Below, one piece after another: positions 23,633 to 31,870 of a DNA stretch of 42,656 nt. The stretch comes from an uncultured Rhodopila sp. (lineage in GTDB: Bacteria > Pseudomonadota > Alphaproteobacteria > Acetobacterales > Acetobacteraceae). The notes below the pieces were generated by a model. That model had not been told where the DNA came from. It was given only the letters and a program-made list of their open reading frames with translations, and ran no database searches. A program made the translations under genes and the position numbers. Where the stretch lies: contig CAINOE010000063.1 in NCBI GenBank assembly GCA_903851415.1, forward strand, positions 1-42,656. Reading direction: 5' to 3'. Within the stretch, counting starts at the first letter, position 1; every line of letters starts with the position of its first letter.

Positions 23633-24961
23633 ATGGCGACCAATATCCTGATGCCGGCGCTGAGCCCGACGATGACCGAGGGCACCCTCGCGCGCTGGCT
23701 GAAGAAGGAAGGCGACACCATCAAGGCCGGCGACGTGATCGCCGAGATCGAGACCGACAAGGCGACGATGGAGGTCGAGGCGGTCGATGAGGGCGTGCTG
23801 GGCAAGATCCTGGTGGCAGACGGCTCGCCGAACATCGCGGTGAACGAGCCGATAGCGATTCTGGTCGAGGAAGGCGAGGCGGTGCCGTCGGGCGCGGCCC
23901 CGGCTGCTCCGCCGAAGCCGGCGGCGGAGCCGGAACCCGCGAAGCCGGAGCCTGCGAAACCGGCTGCCGCCGCGCCGGCTGCGGCAAGCAACGGGCATGA
24001 TGCATCGGGGGGGCGGATTGTTGCTTCGCCGCTGGCGAAGCGGATGGCGCAGCAGGCGGGGATCGACCTGCACGGCCTGAGGGGCAGCGGGCCGAACGGG
24101 CGGATTGTCCGCGCGGATATCGAGGCGGCTCAGAAGGGCGGCGCGGCCCCGGCTACCCCGGCCCCGGCTGCTCAGGCCCCGGCGGCTGCGTCCGCCCCTG
24201 CCCCGGCGGTTGCTGCGCCGCCGGCCGCGCCGGTTGGCAAGGCGACCGCGCCGGCGATTACGGCGCCCCACAAACTGATCCCGCACAGTTCGATGCGCAA
24301 GGTCATCGCCCGGCGGCTGACCGAGGCGAAACAGACGGTGCCGCATTTCTACGTCTCGATGGATATCGAGATCGACGCGCTGATCGGCCTGATGAAGCAG
24401 TTGAACGCCAAAGCGCCGCAGGAGGGGCCGGGCGCCTATGCGATCACCATCAACGACCTGGTGATCAAGGCGGCGGCTGCGACCCTGCGGCAAATTCCGA
24501 CGGTGAACGCGAGCTGGACCGAGGAGGGCATGGTCTTCTACGACGATGTCGATGTCAGCGTGGCGGTGTCGATCCCGGACGGGCTGATCACGCCGATTAT
24601 CCGCAAAGCGGATCAGAAGGGCCTGGCGACGATCAGCCGGGAGATGAAGGACCTGGCGGCCCGGGCGCGCGAAGGCAAGCTGAAGCCGGAGGAATTCCAG
24701 GGCGGCGGGTTCTCGGTCTCCAACATGGGGATGTTCGGGGTGACGGAGTTCGCGGCGATCATCAATCCGCCGCAGGGGGCGATCCTGGCGGTGGCGGCGG
24801 GGCAGAAGCGTCCGGTGGTGAAGAACGACGCTCTGGCGATCGCGACGGTGATGACGTGCACGCTGTCGGTGGACCACCGGGTGGTCGATGGCGCGCTGGG
24901 GGCGCAATGGCTGCGCGCGTTCAAGCGGGTGGTGGAGGATCCGTTGAGCTTGCTGCTGTAG
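23633..24961 (+). CDS. pdhC: Dihydrolipoyllysine acetyltransferase, E2 of pyruvate dehydrogenase
   Basis: This encodes 442 residues. A single lipoyl domain (Lys43 in ETDKATME) is followed by an Ala/Pro linker, a peripheral subunit-binding domain ([16 protein letters not shown]...GSGPNGRI, about 125-165), a second Ala/Pro linker, and the acyltransferase domain with the catalytic DHRVVDG (His415, Asp419). It transfers the acetyl group to CoA and forms the core of the complex. The lipoyl domain is nearly identical to that of pdhB at the DNA level. A 5' AGCGTGAC precedes the ATG. Confidence 0.95.
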   Translation: MATNILMPALSPTMTEGTLARWLKKEGDTIKAGDVIAEIETDKATMEVEAVDEGVLGKILVADGSPNIAVNEPIAILVEEGEAVPSGAAPAAPPKPAAEPEPAKPEPAKPAAAAPAAASNGHDASGGRIVASPLAKRMAQQAGIDLHGLRGSGPNGRIVRADIEAAQKGGAAPATPAPAAQAPAAASAPAPAVAAPPAAPVGKATAPAITAPHKLIPHSSMRKVIARRLTEAKQTVPHFYVSMDIEIDALIGLMKQLNAKAPQEGPGAYAITINDLVIKAAAATLRQIPTVNASWTEEGMVFYDDVDVSVAVSIPDGLITPIIRKADQKGLATISREMKDLAARAREGKLKPEEFQGGGFSVSNMGMFGVTEFAAIINPPQGAILAVAAGQKRPVVKNDALAIATVMTCTLSVDHRVVDGALGAQWLRAFKRVVEDPLSLLL

Positions 24962-25070
24962 GGGCGCGTGGCGATGGCTGGTGCCGCTGAACGGGCGCTG
25001 GCTGATGTCGGCGGCCGGATGCTATCCGCGGTTCGAACGGCGTGTTGTTCCAACGGACGTACACCGCCTC

Positions 25071-25109
25071 TTGTGTCATGGCCGGGCTTGGCCAGGCCAT
25101 CCACGACTT
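25071..25109 (+). repeat. REP-like repeat flanking the GIY-YIG gene, left copy
   Basis: This 39-base segment (core TGTCATGGCCGGGCTTGG) is the inverted counterpart of 25479-25517, with one mismatch. It is the same family as the palindromes at 7536 and 10501. Its last base is the last base of the GIY-YIG stop codon. Confidence 0.85.
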
Positions 25110-25396
25110 CATGGCAGGTCCATCGAAAGGTCGTTCCATTCGGGATTCGCGGCGTTGATCAGGCGGACCTTCCAGGCTCTCGGCCAGCGCTTGACCGCGG
25201 TCTCGCGCCGGATGGCATCGGTAATATCCGGATGCGGTTCATAATAGACCAACCGATGCAGCTTGTACCGGCTGGTGAGGATCGACCCGAACCCGCTCTG
25301 ATGCTGCCTTGTGCGAGCCGTAAGATCGCTAGTTACGGCGACATACAGCGTTCCGTTCGGTCGGTTGCTCATGATGTACATCCAGCCAGCGGGCAT
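25109..25396 (-). CDS. Small GIY-YIG nuclease-family protein
   Basis: This encodes 95 residues, the usual size of stand-alone GIY-YIG (URI-type) proteins. MPAGWMYIMSNRPNGTLYVAVTSDL matches the paired GIY and YIG strands; the usual Gly of LYIGVT is Ala here. Conserved residues of the fold follow: R in the TARTRQH segment, KLHRLVYYE, the Glu in RRETAVKRW (metal ligand) and N.EWNDL near the C terminus. The catalytic core is therefore mostly intact. It is encoded against the direction of the flanking pdhC and lpd genes, and inverted copies of a 39-base repeat lie on both sides. Its role is unknown; candidates are a housekeeping nuclease or a mobility enzyme for the repeats. Confidence 0.85.
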   Translation of the reverse strand: MPAGWMYIMSNRPNGTLYVAVTSDLTARTRQHQSGFGSILTSRYKLHRLVYYEPHPDITDAIRRETAVKRWPRAWKVRLINAANPEWNDLSMDLP

Positions 25397-25478
25397 GGAC
25401 GGGAGTTTGACAGGCGGAAGGTAACAAGGCGTTTACAAGAACGGCGGTTTTATCATCTTTTTAGCGCCGGTTGCGGCA

Positions 25479-25517
25479 AAGTCGTGGATGGCCGGGCCAA
25501 GCCCGGCCATGACACAA
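25479..25517 (-). repeat. REP-like repeat flanking the GIY-YIG gene, right copy
   Basis: This is the inverted copy of 25071-25109 (38 of 39 identical). It contains a perfect 10-base palindrome arm ATGGCCGGGC around CAA (25488-25510). Confidence 0.85.
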
Positions 25518-25610
25518 CTATCGGGGCCGGCGATGACACAACTATCGAGCCCGGCCATGACGCAGTCATCGAGCCCGGCCGCGACACAGTAATCGGGCCC
25601 AGCCATGACG
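25502..25610 (+). repeat. 24-base tandem repeat array grown from a REP half-site
   Basis: Four full units (25502, 25526, 25550, 25574) and a partial fifth (25598-25610) share the pattern CCCGGCCATGACACAACTAT then CGAG, with several substitutions per unit. The first unit is the right arm of the REP repeat at 25479-25517. It ends 49 bases before the GNAT start. The unit is a multiple of three, but I see no sign that it is translated. Confidence 0.85.
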
Positions 25611-25659
25611 CCGCAATGCCTCCGCTACGCCCCGCCACCCAGCACCTCAGGCCGCCTGG

Positions 25660-26157
25660 ATGACTCCCCCCTTCACTCTCCGCCCAGCGCAGGAAGCCGA
25701 TCTCCCGCACATCGTCCGCCTGATCCGCGGCCTGGCGGAATACGAACATTTGCTGCACGAAACCAGCGTCACCGAGGACAGCCTGCGCGAGCCCCTGTTC
25801 GGCCCCCTGCCCCGCGCTTACGCGGTTATTGCCGAAGTCAGCGGACGCCCCGCCGGCCTTGCGCTCTTCTTCTACACGTTCAGCACATTCAAGGCGCGGT
25901 CGAACATCTTCCTCGAAGACCTGTTCGTCGAACCCGCCTACCGCGGTGCCGGCATCGGCGTCGCCCTGATGCGGCACGTTGCGCAACTTGCCATCGCGGA
26001 AAACTGCCGCTTCGTCGAATGGCGCGTGCTCGACTGGAACCAGCCCTCCATCGATTTCTACAACCGTATCGGAGCCGAACCGCTGATCGGCTGGCACACA
26101 CGGCAACTCGGCGGCGACGCGCTCGCCGCCCTGGCGGAAGGACACCCCAATGGCTGA
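25660..26157 (+). CDS. GNAT-family N-acetyltransferase (diamine/thialysine acetyltransferase-like)
   Basis: This encodes 165 residues. The acetyl-CoA-binding motif A appears as EDLFVEPAYRGAGIGVALM, followed by VEWRVLDWNQPSIDFYNRIGA, the motif-B region typical of SSAT-like (spermidine/thialysine) acetyltransferases. Its 3' end overlaps lpd by 8 bases, so the two are translationally coupled. The substrate is unknown; a small amine is likely from the family resemblance. Confidence 0.85.
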   Translation: MTPPFTLRPAQEADLPHIVRLIRGLAEYEHLLHETSVTEDSLREPLFGPLPRAYAVIAEVSGRPAGLALFFYTFSTFKARSNIFLEDLFVEPAYRGAGIGVALMRHVAQLAIAENCRFVEWRVLDWNQPSIDFYNRIGAEPLIGWHTRQLGGDALAALAEGHPNG

Positions 26158-27550
26158 GCAAACATTCGATCTGATCGTCATCGGCGGCGGGCCTGGCGGT
26201 TACGTCGCCGCCATCCGCGCGGCGCAACTCGGCCTGAAAACCGCCGTGGTGGAACGCGAGCATCTCGGCGGCATCTGCCTCAACTGGGGCTGCATCCCGA
26301 CCAAGGCGCTGCTGCGCACCAGCGAAATCAACCACCTGCTGCACCACCTTCCCGATTTCGGTTTCGACGCCGTGGAATCCCATTTCGATATCGACAAGGT
26401 GGTGAAACGCTCGCGCGGCGTGGCGAAGCAGTTGTCCTCAGGCGTCGCTCACCTGCTGAAGAAGAACAAGGTCACCGTGTTCGACGGCGCCGGCAGGCTG
26501 GCCGGCAAACAGACTGTTGCCGTAACGAAGGACGGCAGGGACATCGCCACGCTGAAGTCCGCGCACATCATCCTGGCCACCGGCGCCCGCGCGCGTCAGC
26601 TTCCCGGCCTGGAAACGGACGGCAAGCTGATCTGGTCTTATAAGGAGGCCATGGTCCCGCCGCTGTTCCCGAAATCGCTGCTGGTGATTGGCTCCGGCGC
26701 CATCGGCATCGAATTCGCCAGCTTCTACCTGAACATGGGCGCGCAAGTGACGGTGGTCGAAGTCCTGCCGCGCATCCTGCCCGTCGAGGACGAGGAAATC
26801 TCCGCCTTCGCCCACAAGGCGTTCGAGAAGCAGGGCATGAAAATCCTGGTCAACGCCTCCGTCAAAAGTGCCAAAAAAACCGCCGACAGCGTCACCGTAA
26901 CGGTCGAATCCGGCGGCAAGAGCCAGGACATCGCCGTCGAGCGCGTCATCTCCGCCGTCGGGATCGTCGGCAATGTCGAGGGCATCGGCATCGAAGGCAC
27001 CGGCATCAAGGTCGATCGCAGCCACGTCGTGATCGACGAATACTGCCGCACCGGCGAACCCGGCGTCTACGCCATCGGCGACCTCGCCGGCCCGCCCTGG
27101 CTGGCGCACAAGGCCAGCCACGAAGGCGTCATCTGCGTCGAAAAGATCGCCGGCCTGAACGACGTCCACCCGATGGACGTGCTGAACATTCCGGGCTGCA
27201 CCTATTGCCGCCCGCAGGTCGCCTCCGTCGGCCTGACCGAGGCGAAAGCCAGAGCCGCCGGCCACGACATCAAAGTCGGCAGATTCCCCTTCATCGGCAA
27301 CGGCAAAGCCATTGCAATGGGCGAACCCGAAGGCTTCGTCAAAACCATCTTCGACTCCCGCACCGGAGAACTGCTCGGCGCCCACATGATCGGCGCTGAA
27401 GTTACCGAAATGATTCAGGGCTATACCATTGCCAGAACATTGGAGACGACGGAAACCGACCTGATGCACACGGTTTTCCCGCATCCGACGGTTAGCGAAA
27501 CAATGCACGAGGCGGTGCTGGACGCTTATAAGATAGCTATTCATTATTAG
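26150..27550 (+). CDS. lpd: Dihydrolipoyl dehydrogenase, E3 of pyruvate dehydrogenase
   Basis: This encodes 466 residues. The FAD-binding motif is GGGPGGYVAA (residues 12-21), the redox disulfide is Cys43/Cys48 in GGICLNWGCIPTKA, the NAD-binding motif is GSGAIGIEFASF, and the catalytic His445/Glu450 pair lies in HPTVSE near the C terminus. The enzyme reoxidises the dihydrolipoyl groups of E2. It belongs with the pdhABC operon but is separated from it by the GIY-YIG cassette and the GNAT gene. Confidence 0.95.
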   Translation: MAEQTFDLIVIGGGPGGYVAAIRAAQLGLKTAVVEREHLGGICLNWGCIPTKALLRTSEINHLLHHLPDFGFDAVESHFDIDKVVKRSRGVAKQLSSGVAHLLKKNKVTVFDGAGRLAGKQTVAVTKDGRDIATLKSAHIILATGARARQLPGLETDGKLIWSYKEAMVPPLFPKSLLVIGSGAIGIEFASFYLNMGAQVTVVEVLPRILPVEDEEISAFAHKAFEKQGMKILVNASVKSAKKTADSVTVTVESGGKSQDIAVERVISAVGIVGNVEGIGIEGTGIKVDRSHVVIDEYCRTGEPGVYAIGDLAGPPWLAHKASHEGVICVEKIAGLNDVHPMDVLNIPGCTYCRPQVASVGLTEAKARAAGHDIKVGRFPFIGNGKAIAMGEPEGFVKTIFDSRTGELLGAHMIGAEVTEMIQGYTIARTLETTETDLMHTVFPHPTVSETMHEAVLDAYKIAIHY

Positions 27551-27673
27551 ACCGCACACGACGAACCGGCTGATCTTCGCGGTGCTGCTGCCCGCCCCGT
27601 GGCGGCCGGTGGGTGACCTGACCAACGGAATCGCCTAGCGTGGCCGCAGGGCGAGCGAAAAAGGGGAGGTTCA

Positions 27674-28420
27674 ATGTCATCGCTATCGGGAAAGACCGCA
27701 TTCGTCACCGCCGCCGGCCAGGGCATCGGCCGCGCCACGGCACTTGCTTTCGCCGCCGCCGGCGCGAAAGTCGTCGCGACGGACCTGGATGCGGCGAAAC
27801 TCGCGGACCTCGCGGGGGACGGCATCCGCACGGCCGCGCTGAACGTGCTCGACCGCGCGGCGATCGAGCAGGCCGCCCGGGAGGCCGGTGCGGTCGATAT
27901 CCTGTGCAACTGCGCCGGCATCGTGCACCAGGGGACGTTACTGGAGGCGACCGATGCCGACTGGACCCTGGCGTTCGACCTGAACTGCCGCTCGATGTTT
28001 CATACCATGGGGGCGTTCCTGCCGGGAATGCTGGAGCGCGGCGGCGGGACGATCATCAATATCGCCTCGGTGGCGTCCAGCCTGAAGGGCGTGCCAAACC
28101 GCTTCGTCTACAGCGCGTCGAAGGCAGCGGTCATCGGCATGACCCGCTCGGTCGCGACCGACTACGTGTCCCGGGGCATTCGCTGCAACTGTATATGTCC
28201 CGGAACGGTCGGCACCCCCAGCCTGGATGAGCGGATCGCCGCGAACGCCGCCGCCGCCGGCTCGGTCGAGGCCGCGCGGGCGGCGTTCGTTGCGCGCCAG
28301 CCAATGGGGCGGCTGGGCACGGCGGAGGAGATTGCCGCGCTGGCGGTCTACCTGGCGGGGGACGAGGCGCGGTTCATGACCGGACAGGCGGTGGTGATCG
28401 ACGGGGGATTGACGCTGTAA
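27674..28420 (+). CDS. SDR-family NAD(P)-dependent oxidoreductase
   Basis: This encodes 248 residues after a strong GGGGAGG ribosome binding site. The cofactor motif TAAGQGIG replaces the usual TG...GIG. The catalytic residues are in NIASVAS (Ser) and YSASK (Tyr, Lys), with NCAG in place of NNAG. The pattern fits SDRs of the 3-hydroxybutyrate dehydrogenase type 2 / 2-keto-3-deoxy-fuconate dehydrogenase group; the substrate is not certain. The Asp in ATDLD after the second strand suggests preference for NAD. It is convergent with the restriction-modification gene. Confidence 0.88.
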   Translation: MSSLSGKTAFVTAAGQGIGRATALAFAAAGAKVVATDLDAAKLADLAGDGIRTAALNVLDRAAIEQAAREAGAVDILCNCAGIVHQGTLLEATDADWTLAFDLNCRSMFHTMGAFLPGMLERGGGTIINIASVASSLKGVPNRFVYSASKAAVIGMTRSVATDYVSRGIRCNCICPGTVGTPSLDERIAANAAAAGSVEAARAAFVARQPMGRLGTAEEIAALAVYLAGDEARFMTGQAVVIDGGLTL

Positions 28421-28482
28421 TGAAGATGGCGGCCCTGGGTAGACGCCACTACCTATGCGCTGAGATTGCAATAAATCGGCCG

Positions 28483-31476
28483 CTAGGGTGGTAGGAGTGC
28501 ATCCACCAAAGCTTCCATCTCCTCGGCGATGCCGTCGGCGACCAAAGCGGCACGGATCGCGCGCCGTTTTGAGGTGAAGTGGTGAGCGGCCGTCAGGTCA
28601 ACGGCGGTAGCCACAATTTCGGCACGGTTCGTAGCGGCTACGAGATCCCGATGCAAAGGATCAGTTTCGTCGTAGTCAGGAATCGGCAGCGTCCATACGA
28701 GGTTGTCGAAATCCCTCTTATCCCGTTGGCCATGCGGCTGAAGGTCGGTGACCTTTGCCAGCACCGCTGCGCTATTTATCAACCCCACAAGGTATGCAGC
28801 CTCATTTTCGCTCCGAACCCTTGCCCAATAGGCTTTGGTGTCCACCAATACATCGTTTGCTGCGATACGAGCAGCGCTGAGGCGCGTACCAGCTTTGGTG
28901 TATAGCACGCGCACACTTGGCGTTCCGGCTTGGCCTGATAAATTCCGCATATAGTCTATTCGTTGAAGCAATGTCATTCGGGGCAAGCCATCCGTCCCTT
29001 TGTTACAGTTTAATGCCCATTTCGTTTCTGCATCGCGCAACCATGCCGACAAATAATGATAGCCCGCTTCAGCAGCGGCCCTGGAGTCCATCAAATTCTG
29101 GCCGTCCAGGGGGATCACGGCGGTAACGGGCGTCAGCAATCGGAATGGTGCGATCGTCTCCCCCAAAGCAAGTTGCCGCAAAAACTGCGCTTCGATCGGA
29201 CCCCGCGGGGGCTCAACGGTTGTCCACGGAAATTTATCCAGACTGCCAGCCCGACCGTGCATCCGTGGCGCGTCACGGCGCCCCCCCAATCGCCCAAACG
29301 GTTCGGGATCAACGATAAAGAATCGCCTCGGGGCGATGGAAGCACCCTGCCGAAACCGCTCACGATACGGCGAAACGCCCACCAACGTCCGTGCCCGCGG
29401 CCAAGCCACCCTGCTTCGCGTCAAAACCCGCGTCGCCTCCTCATCACCCGCATCCCGGCGCGGAAGTTGACCAACCCACCGGTCCACCTCCGCCGGGTGC
29501 GGCCCGGCCATCTCCCTCCGCCCGAACAGCACGCACGTGCTCGTCGTACTACTCCCCGACTGCGCCCCGAAGATCGGCCACACCCGTTCCAACGCCCAAG
29601 CACCGGTCAACCGCACCGGCGTCTGGCCTAGCCGCCCGGTGCGCAGCCCCGCGAACACCGGAGCATTCAGCACCGCATACGGCAGCACGAACGCAAGCCG
29701 CCCGCCCCGCCCGAGATAGCGCTCCGCCCCGCGCGCCCAGAACAGCGCGCACATGTCCTGCTGCGTCGCGAGGTTGCCGCCGACCCACAAATCGTAAGCC
29801 CTCAGTGCCTCTCGCAGCCGGTCTTTCATTCCGGCACTGAGATGCCGGTACACGATCCAGGGCGGATTGCCGACCAGCACATCGGCGCGCTGCTCCGGCC
29901 GCGACAGCCAGACCGGGCGCACGAGGTTACGGAAAACAAACGTCCAGATGCCGTTGCGCCCGGCTTTGTACAGCACCTGCAAATGGGCGAACGTGGTCAC
30001 CAAAGCCTCGGCATCCGCCGGCGCCGCGCCTTCGATTCGCCGCAGCGCGCGGCCGACCGAGTCGGGCGTCGCATCATCCGCCAGCCCCTGGTTCAGCGCG
30101 TCCAGCCCGCGCTCGAACACCGCCTGGTCCTCCGCGAAACCGGCCGGAATTTGCAGGGGGCGGTCATCGCCCGGAACCTCGACCAGCACGTCGGCACCGC
30201 CGACATACTGCCGCAGATTCCACTGCATGGCGTCGCCGAGGAAAACCGGCACGGTCAGCTTGCTCGGACGGTCCGCTACCAGGTCGCCGAGCGCCAGCAG
30301 CCAGGTCACCCGTGCCAGCGTCACCGCGACCGGGTGCACATCCAGCCCGCGCACCTTCTCCGCCCAGGCTTCCAGGATGCGTGGTCCGGCCCACCCCGCG
30401 GCTCGTCCGGCGGCGACGAGACGGCGGACAGCATGGAACAGGAACGTGCCGGAACCGCAGGCCGGATCCAGAACGCGCTGCTCCAACGGCGAGTCCACGG
30501 CGGCAGCGACGACACGCGCGGCCAGCCAATCGGGCGTGTAATACTCGCCGAGATCGTGCCGCTGATCCGGATCGACCAGGCTCTCATACAGGATCTTCAG
30601 CACGTCGGCTTCGACGTCCCGCAGGCGGAACCGGGCGGTTTGCAGGGCAACCTGGCGCACCAGTTCCGCGCCGGCCGTCAGCTTCAGCGGCCAGTCGAAG
30701 AAGTCCGCCTCCACCGCGCCGAGGATGCCCTCATCCGCCAGCGCCCGGCCGGACAGCAGCGCGGCCGGGTCGCCAACCGGCAGGTCCAGCACACGGGCGG
30801 CGATCGCCTTGACCACCATGGTCAGGTAGGTGTGCTGCAGGAACAGCGAGTCGTCGCCGACGGCCTCCCCATAGGCTTCGCTCAGCAACCCGTTCCACAG
30901 GTCTCGCTTCAACCGGACCTCCGGATCGTCCTTGAGAACCGCCCAAAGCGTGTCCAGCGTCATCCGGGCCTGTCCGAAGGTCAGGCTGATGCGGCCGAAC
31001 GCCTGCGCGACGGCGCGCGGCTCGGGCAGGATATCCGGCCGATCGGACAGCAGTGGTTCGAGCCAGGCCATCAGCTCATTCGGCCGCTCCGGGTCGGTTT
31101 CGTATCGTGCCAGTTCGTGCAGCCCGCCGCCGCGCAGGGCATAGGCGATGAACGTGGCGCCATCGGTCGCCAGTCCGGTCACCGGCCGCGGGCTATGCGA
31201 GCGGGAAGCGGCATCGGCGAGGTAGGCCGGCAACCGGGCCTCGACGTCGGGCAGTTCCCGCCGCAGATCGCTTTTCAACTCGATGACGGTGGCGCCCCAC
31301 GGCGTGTCGATACGGCCGCGGCCATCGAGCAGGTAGACTTCGTGATTGATCTCGTCGTACGGCGCGCCGAAGCCTGATCGCAGCAGTTCGGTCACGTGCC
31401 CCCTCAACGCCTCGTGACGCGGTCGACCTGCCATGGCGCGAACGATTTCGGGTAGTCTGTCGCGAATCCAGCTCAT
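28483..31476 (-). CDS. Single-chain restriction-modification protein (type IIG-like, N6-adenine methyltransferase)
   Basis: This encodes 997 residues. An N-terminal PD-(D/E)XK-like nuclease is suggested by RID (Asp57) followed by VIELKSD (Glu66, Lys68). A helical connector contains GEYYTP (310-315), the usual lead-in to the methyltransferase. S-adenosylmethionine motif I is DPACGSGTF (337-345) and catalytic motif IV is NPPW (537-540), typical of gamma-class N6-adenine methyltransferases. The C-terminal 215 or so residues are presumably the target-recognition domain, and their DNA is visibly lower in GC. It would methylate a specific site and cleave unmodified DNA. Whether it cuts is inferred from the N-terminal motif; a solitary methyltransferase is the alternative. 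Confidence 0.82.
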   Translation of the reverse strand: MSWIRDRLPEIVRAMAGRPRHEALRGHVTELLRSGFGAPYDEINHEVYLLDGRGRIDTPWGATVIELKSDLRRELPDVEARLPAYLADAASRSHSPRPVTGLATDGATFIAYALRGGGLHELARYETDPERPNELMAWLEPLLSDRPDILPEPRAVAQAFGRISLTFGQARMTLDTLWAVLKDDPEVRLKRDLWNGLLSEAYGEAVGDDSLFLQHTYLTMVVKAIAARVLDLPVGDPAALLSGRALADEGILGAVEADFFDWPLKLTAGAELVRQVALQTARFRLRDVEADVLKILYESLVDPDQRHDLGEYYTPDWLAARVVAAAVDSPLEQRVLDPACGSGTFLFHAVRRLVAAGRAAGWAGPRILEAWAEKVRGLDVHPVAVTLARVTWLLALGDLVADRPSKLTVPVFLGDAMQWNLRQYVGGADVLVEVPGDDRPLQIPAGFAEDQAVFERGLDALNQGLADDATPDSVGRALRRIEGAAPADAEALVTTFAHLQVLYKAGRNGIWTFVFRNLVRPVWLSRPEQRADVLVGNPPWIVYRHLSAGMKDRLREALRAYDLWVGGNLATQQDMCALFWARGAERYLGRGGRLAFVLPYAVLNAPVFAGLRTGRLGQTPVRLTGAWALERVWPIFGAQSGSSTTSTCVLFGRREMAGPHPAEVDRWVGQLPRRDAGDEEATRVLTRSRVAWPRARTLVGVSPYRERFRQGASIAPRRFFIVDPEPFGRLGGRRDAPRMHGRAGSLDKFPWTTVEPPRGPIEAQFLRQLALGETIAPFRLLTPVTAVIPLDGQNLMDSRAAAEAGYHYLSAWLRDAETKWALNCNKGTDGLPRMTLLQRIDYMRNLSGQAGTPSVRVLYTKAGTRLSAARIAANDVLVDTKAYWARVRSENEAAYLVGLINSAAVLAKVTDLQPHGQRDKRDFDNLVWTLPIPDYDETDPLHRDLVAATNRAEIVATAVDLTAAHHFTSKRRAIRAALVADGIAEEMEALVDALLPP

Positions 31477-31550
31477 GCGCGGACGATGCGCTGATGGAAG
31501 GGATTCGCCAAGGCTGTTCCGACTCGGGGCGGTCTGGATATCAATGGGGG

Positions 31551-31850
31551 ATGTCAGTTTTGCAACCAGACCTGTTCGGCGCCTCGTCCAGCCAGCGCGA
31601 AGCGCCGAGCGATGAAATCGTCGCCATTGTGCGTGCCCGCCTGCACGCCGCGCTGGCGCTGGTGAAATCGGCCGAGGCGATGCCGTGGACCGACCAGCTC
31701 GCCATCATCCGCGAGGACAACGCGTTCCGGTTCGGCAAGGACGTCCTGCCCCCCTCCGAGGGCGCCGCCCTCTGGGCCGAGTTCAACGTCGAAATGGATC
31801 GGCTTTACGCCATCATGAACGAGGGCAAGGAACCGGACCTCGGCGACTAG
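31551..31850 (+). CDS. Small conserved hypothetical protein beside the restriction-modification gene
   Basis: This encodes 99 residues, beginning MSVLQPDLFG and with a conserved-looking core of RARLHAALALVKSAEAMPWT and FRFGKDVLPPSEGAALW, mostly helical. The frame is open upstream to 31494, but the ATG at 31551 gives the more protein-like start. It diverges from the restriction-modification gene with 74 bases between the starts. I recall similar proteins of unknown function. A partner or regulator role is only a guess from position. Confidence 0.6.
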   Translation: MSVLQPDLFGASSSQREAPSDEIVAIVRARLHAALALVKSAEAMPWTDQLAIIREDNAFRFGKDVLPPSEGAALWAEFNVEMDRLYAIMNEGKEPDLGD

Positions 31851-31870
31851 CGCACGTCTCCTCCCCGTGT

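Noticed and set aside
21179..24907. A very long open frame on the minus strand opposite the pdh genes (over 1200 codons), and a similar one opposite the helicase gene.
   Set aside because: Their products are rich in Arg, His, Asp and Gly with no family resemblance, and they mirror strongly coding plus-strand genes. Long antisense frames are expected in GC-rich DNA.
25502..25610. A possible CRISPR array.
   Set aside because: The 24-base units are contiguous with no spacers, and no cas genes are present.
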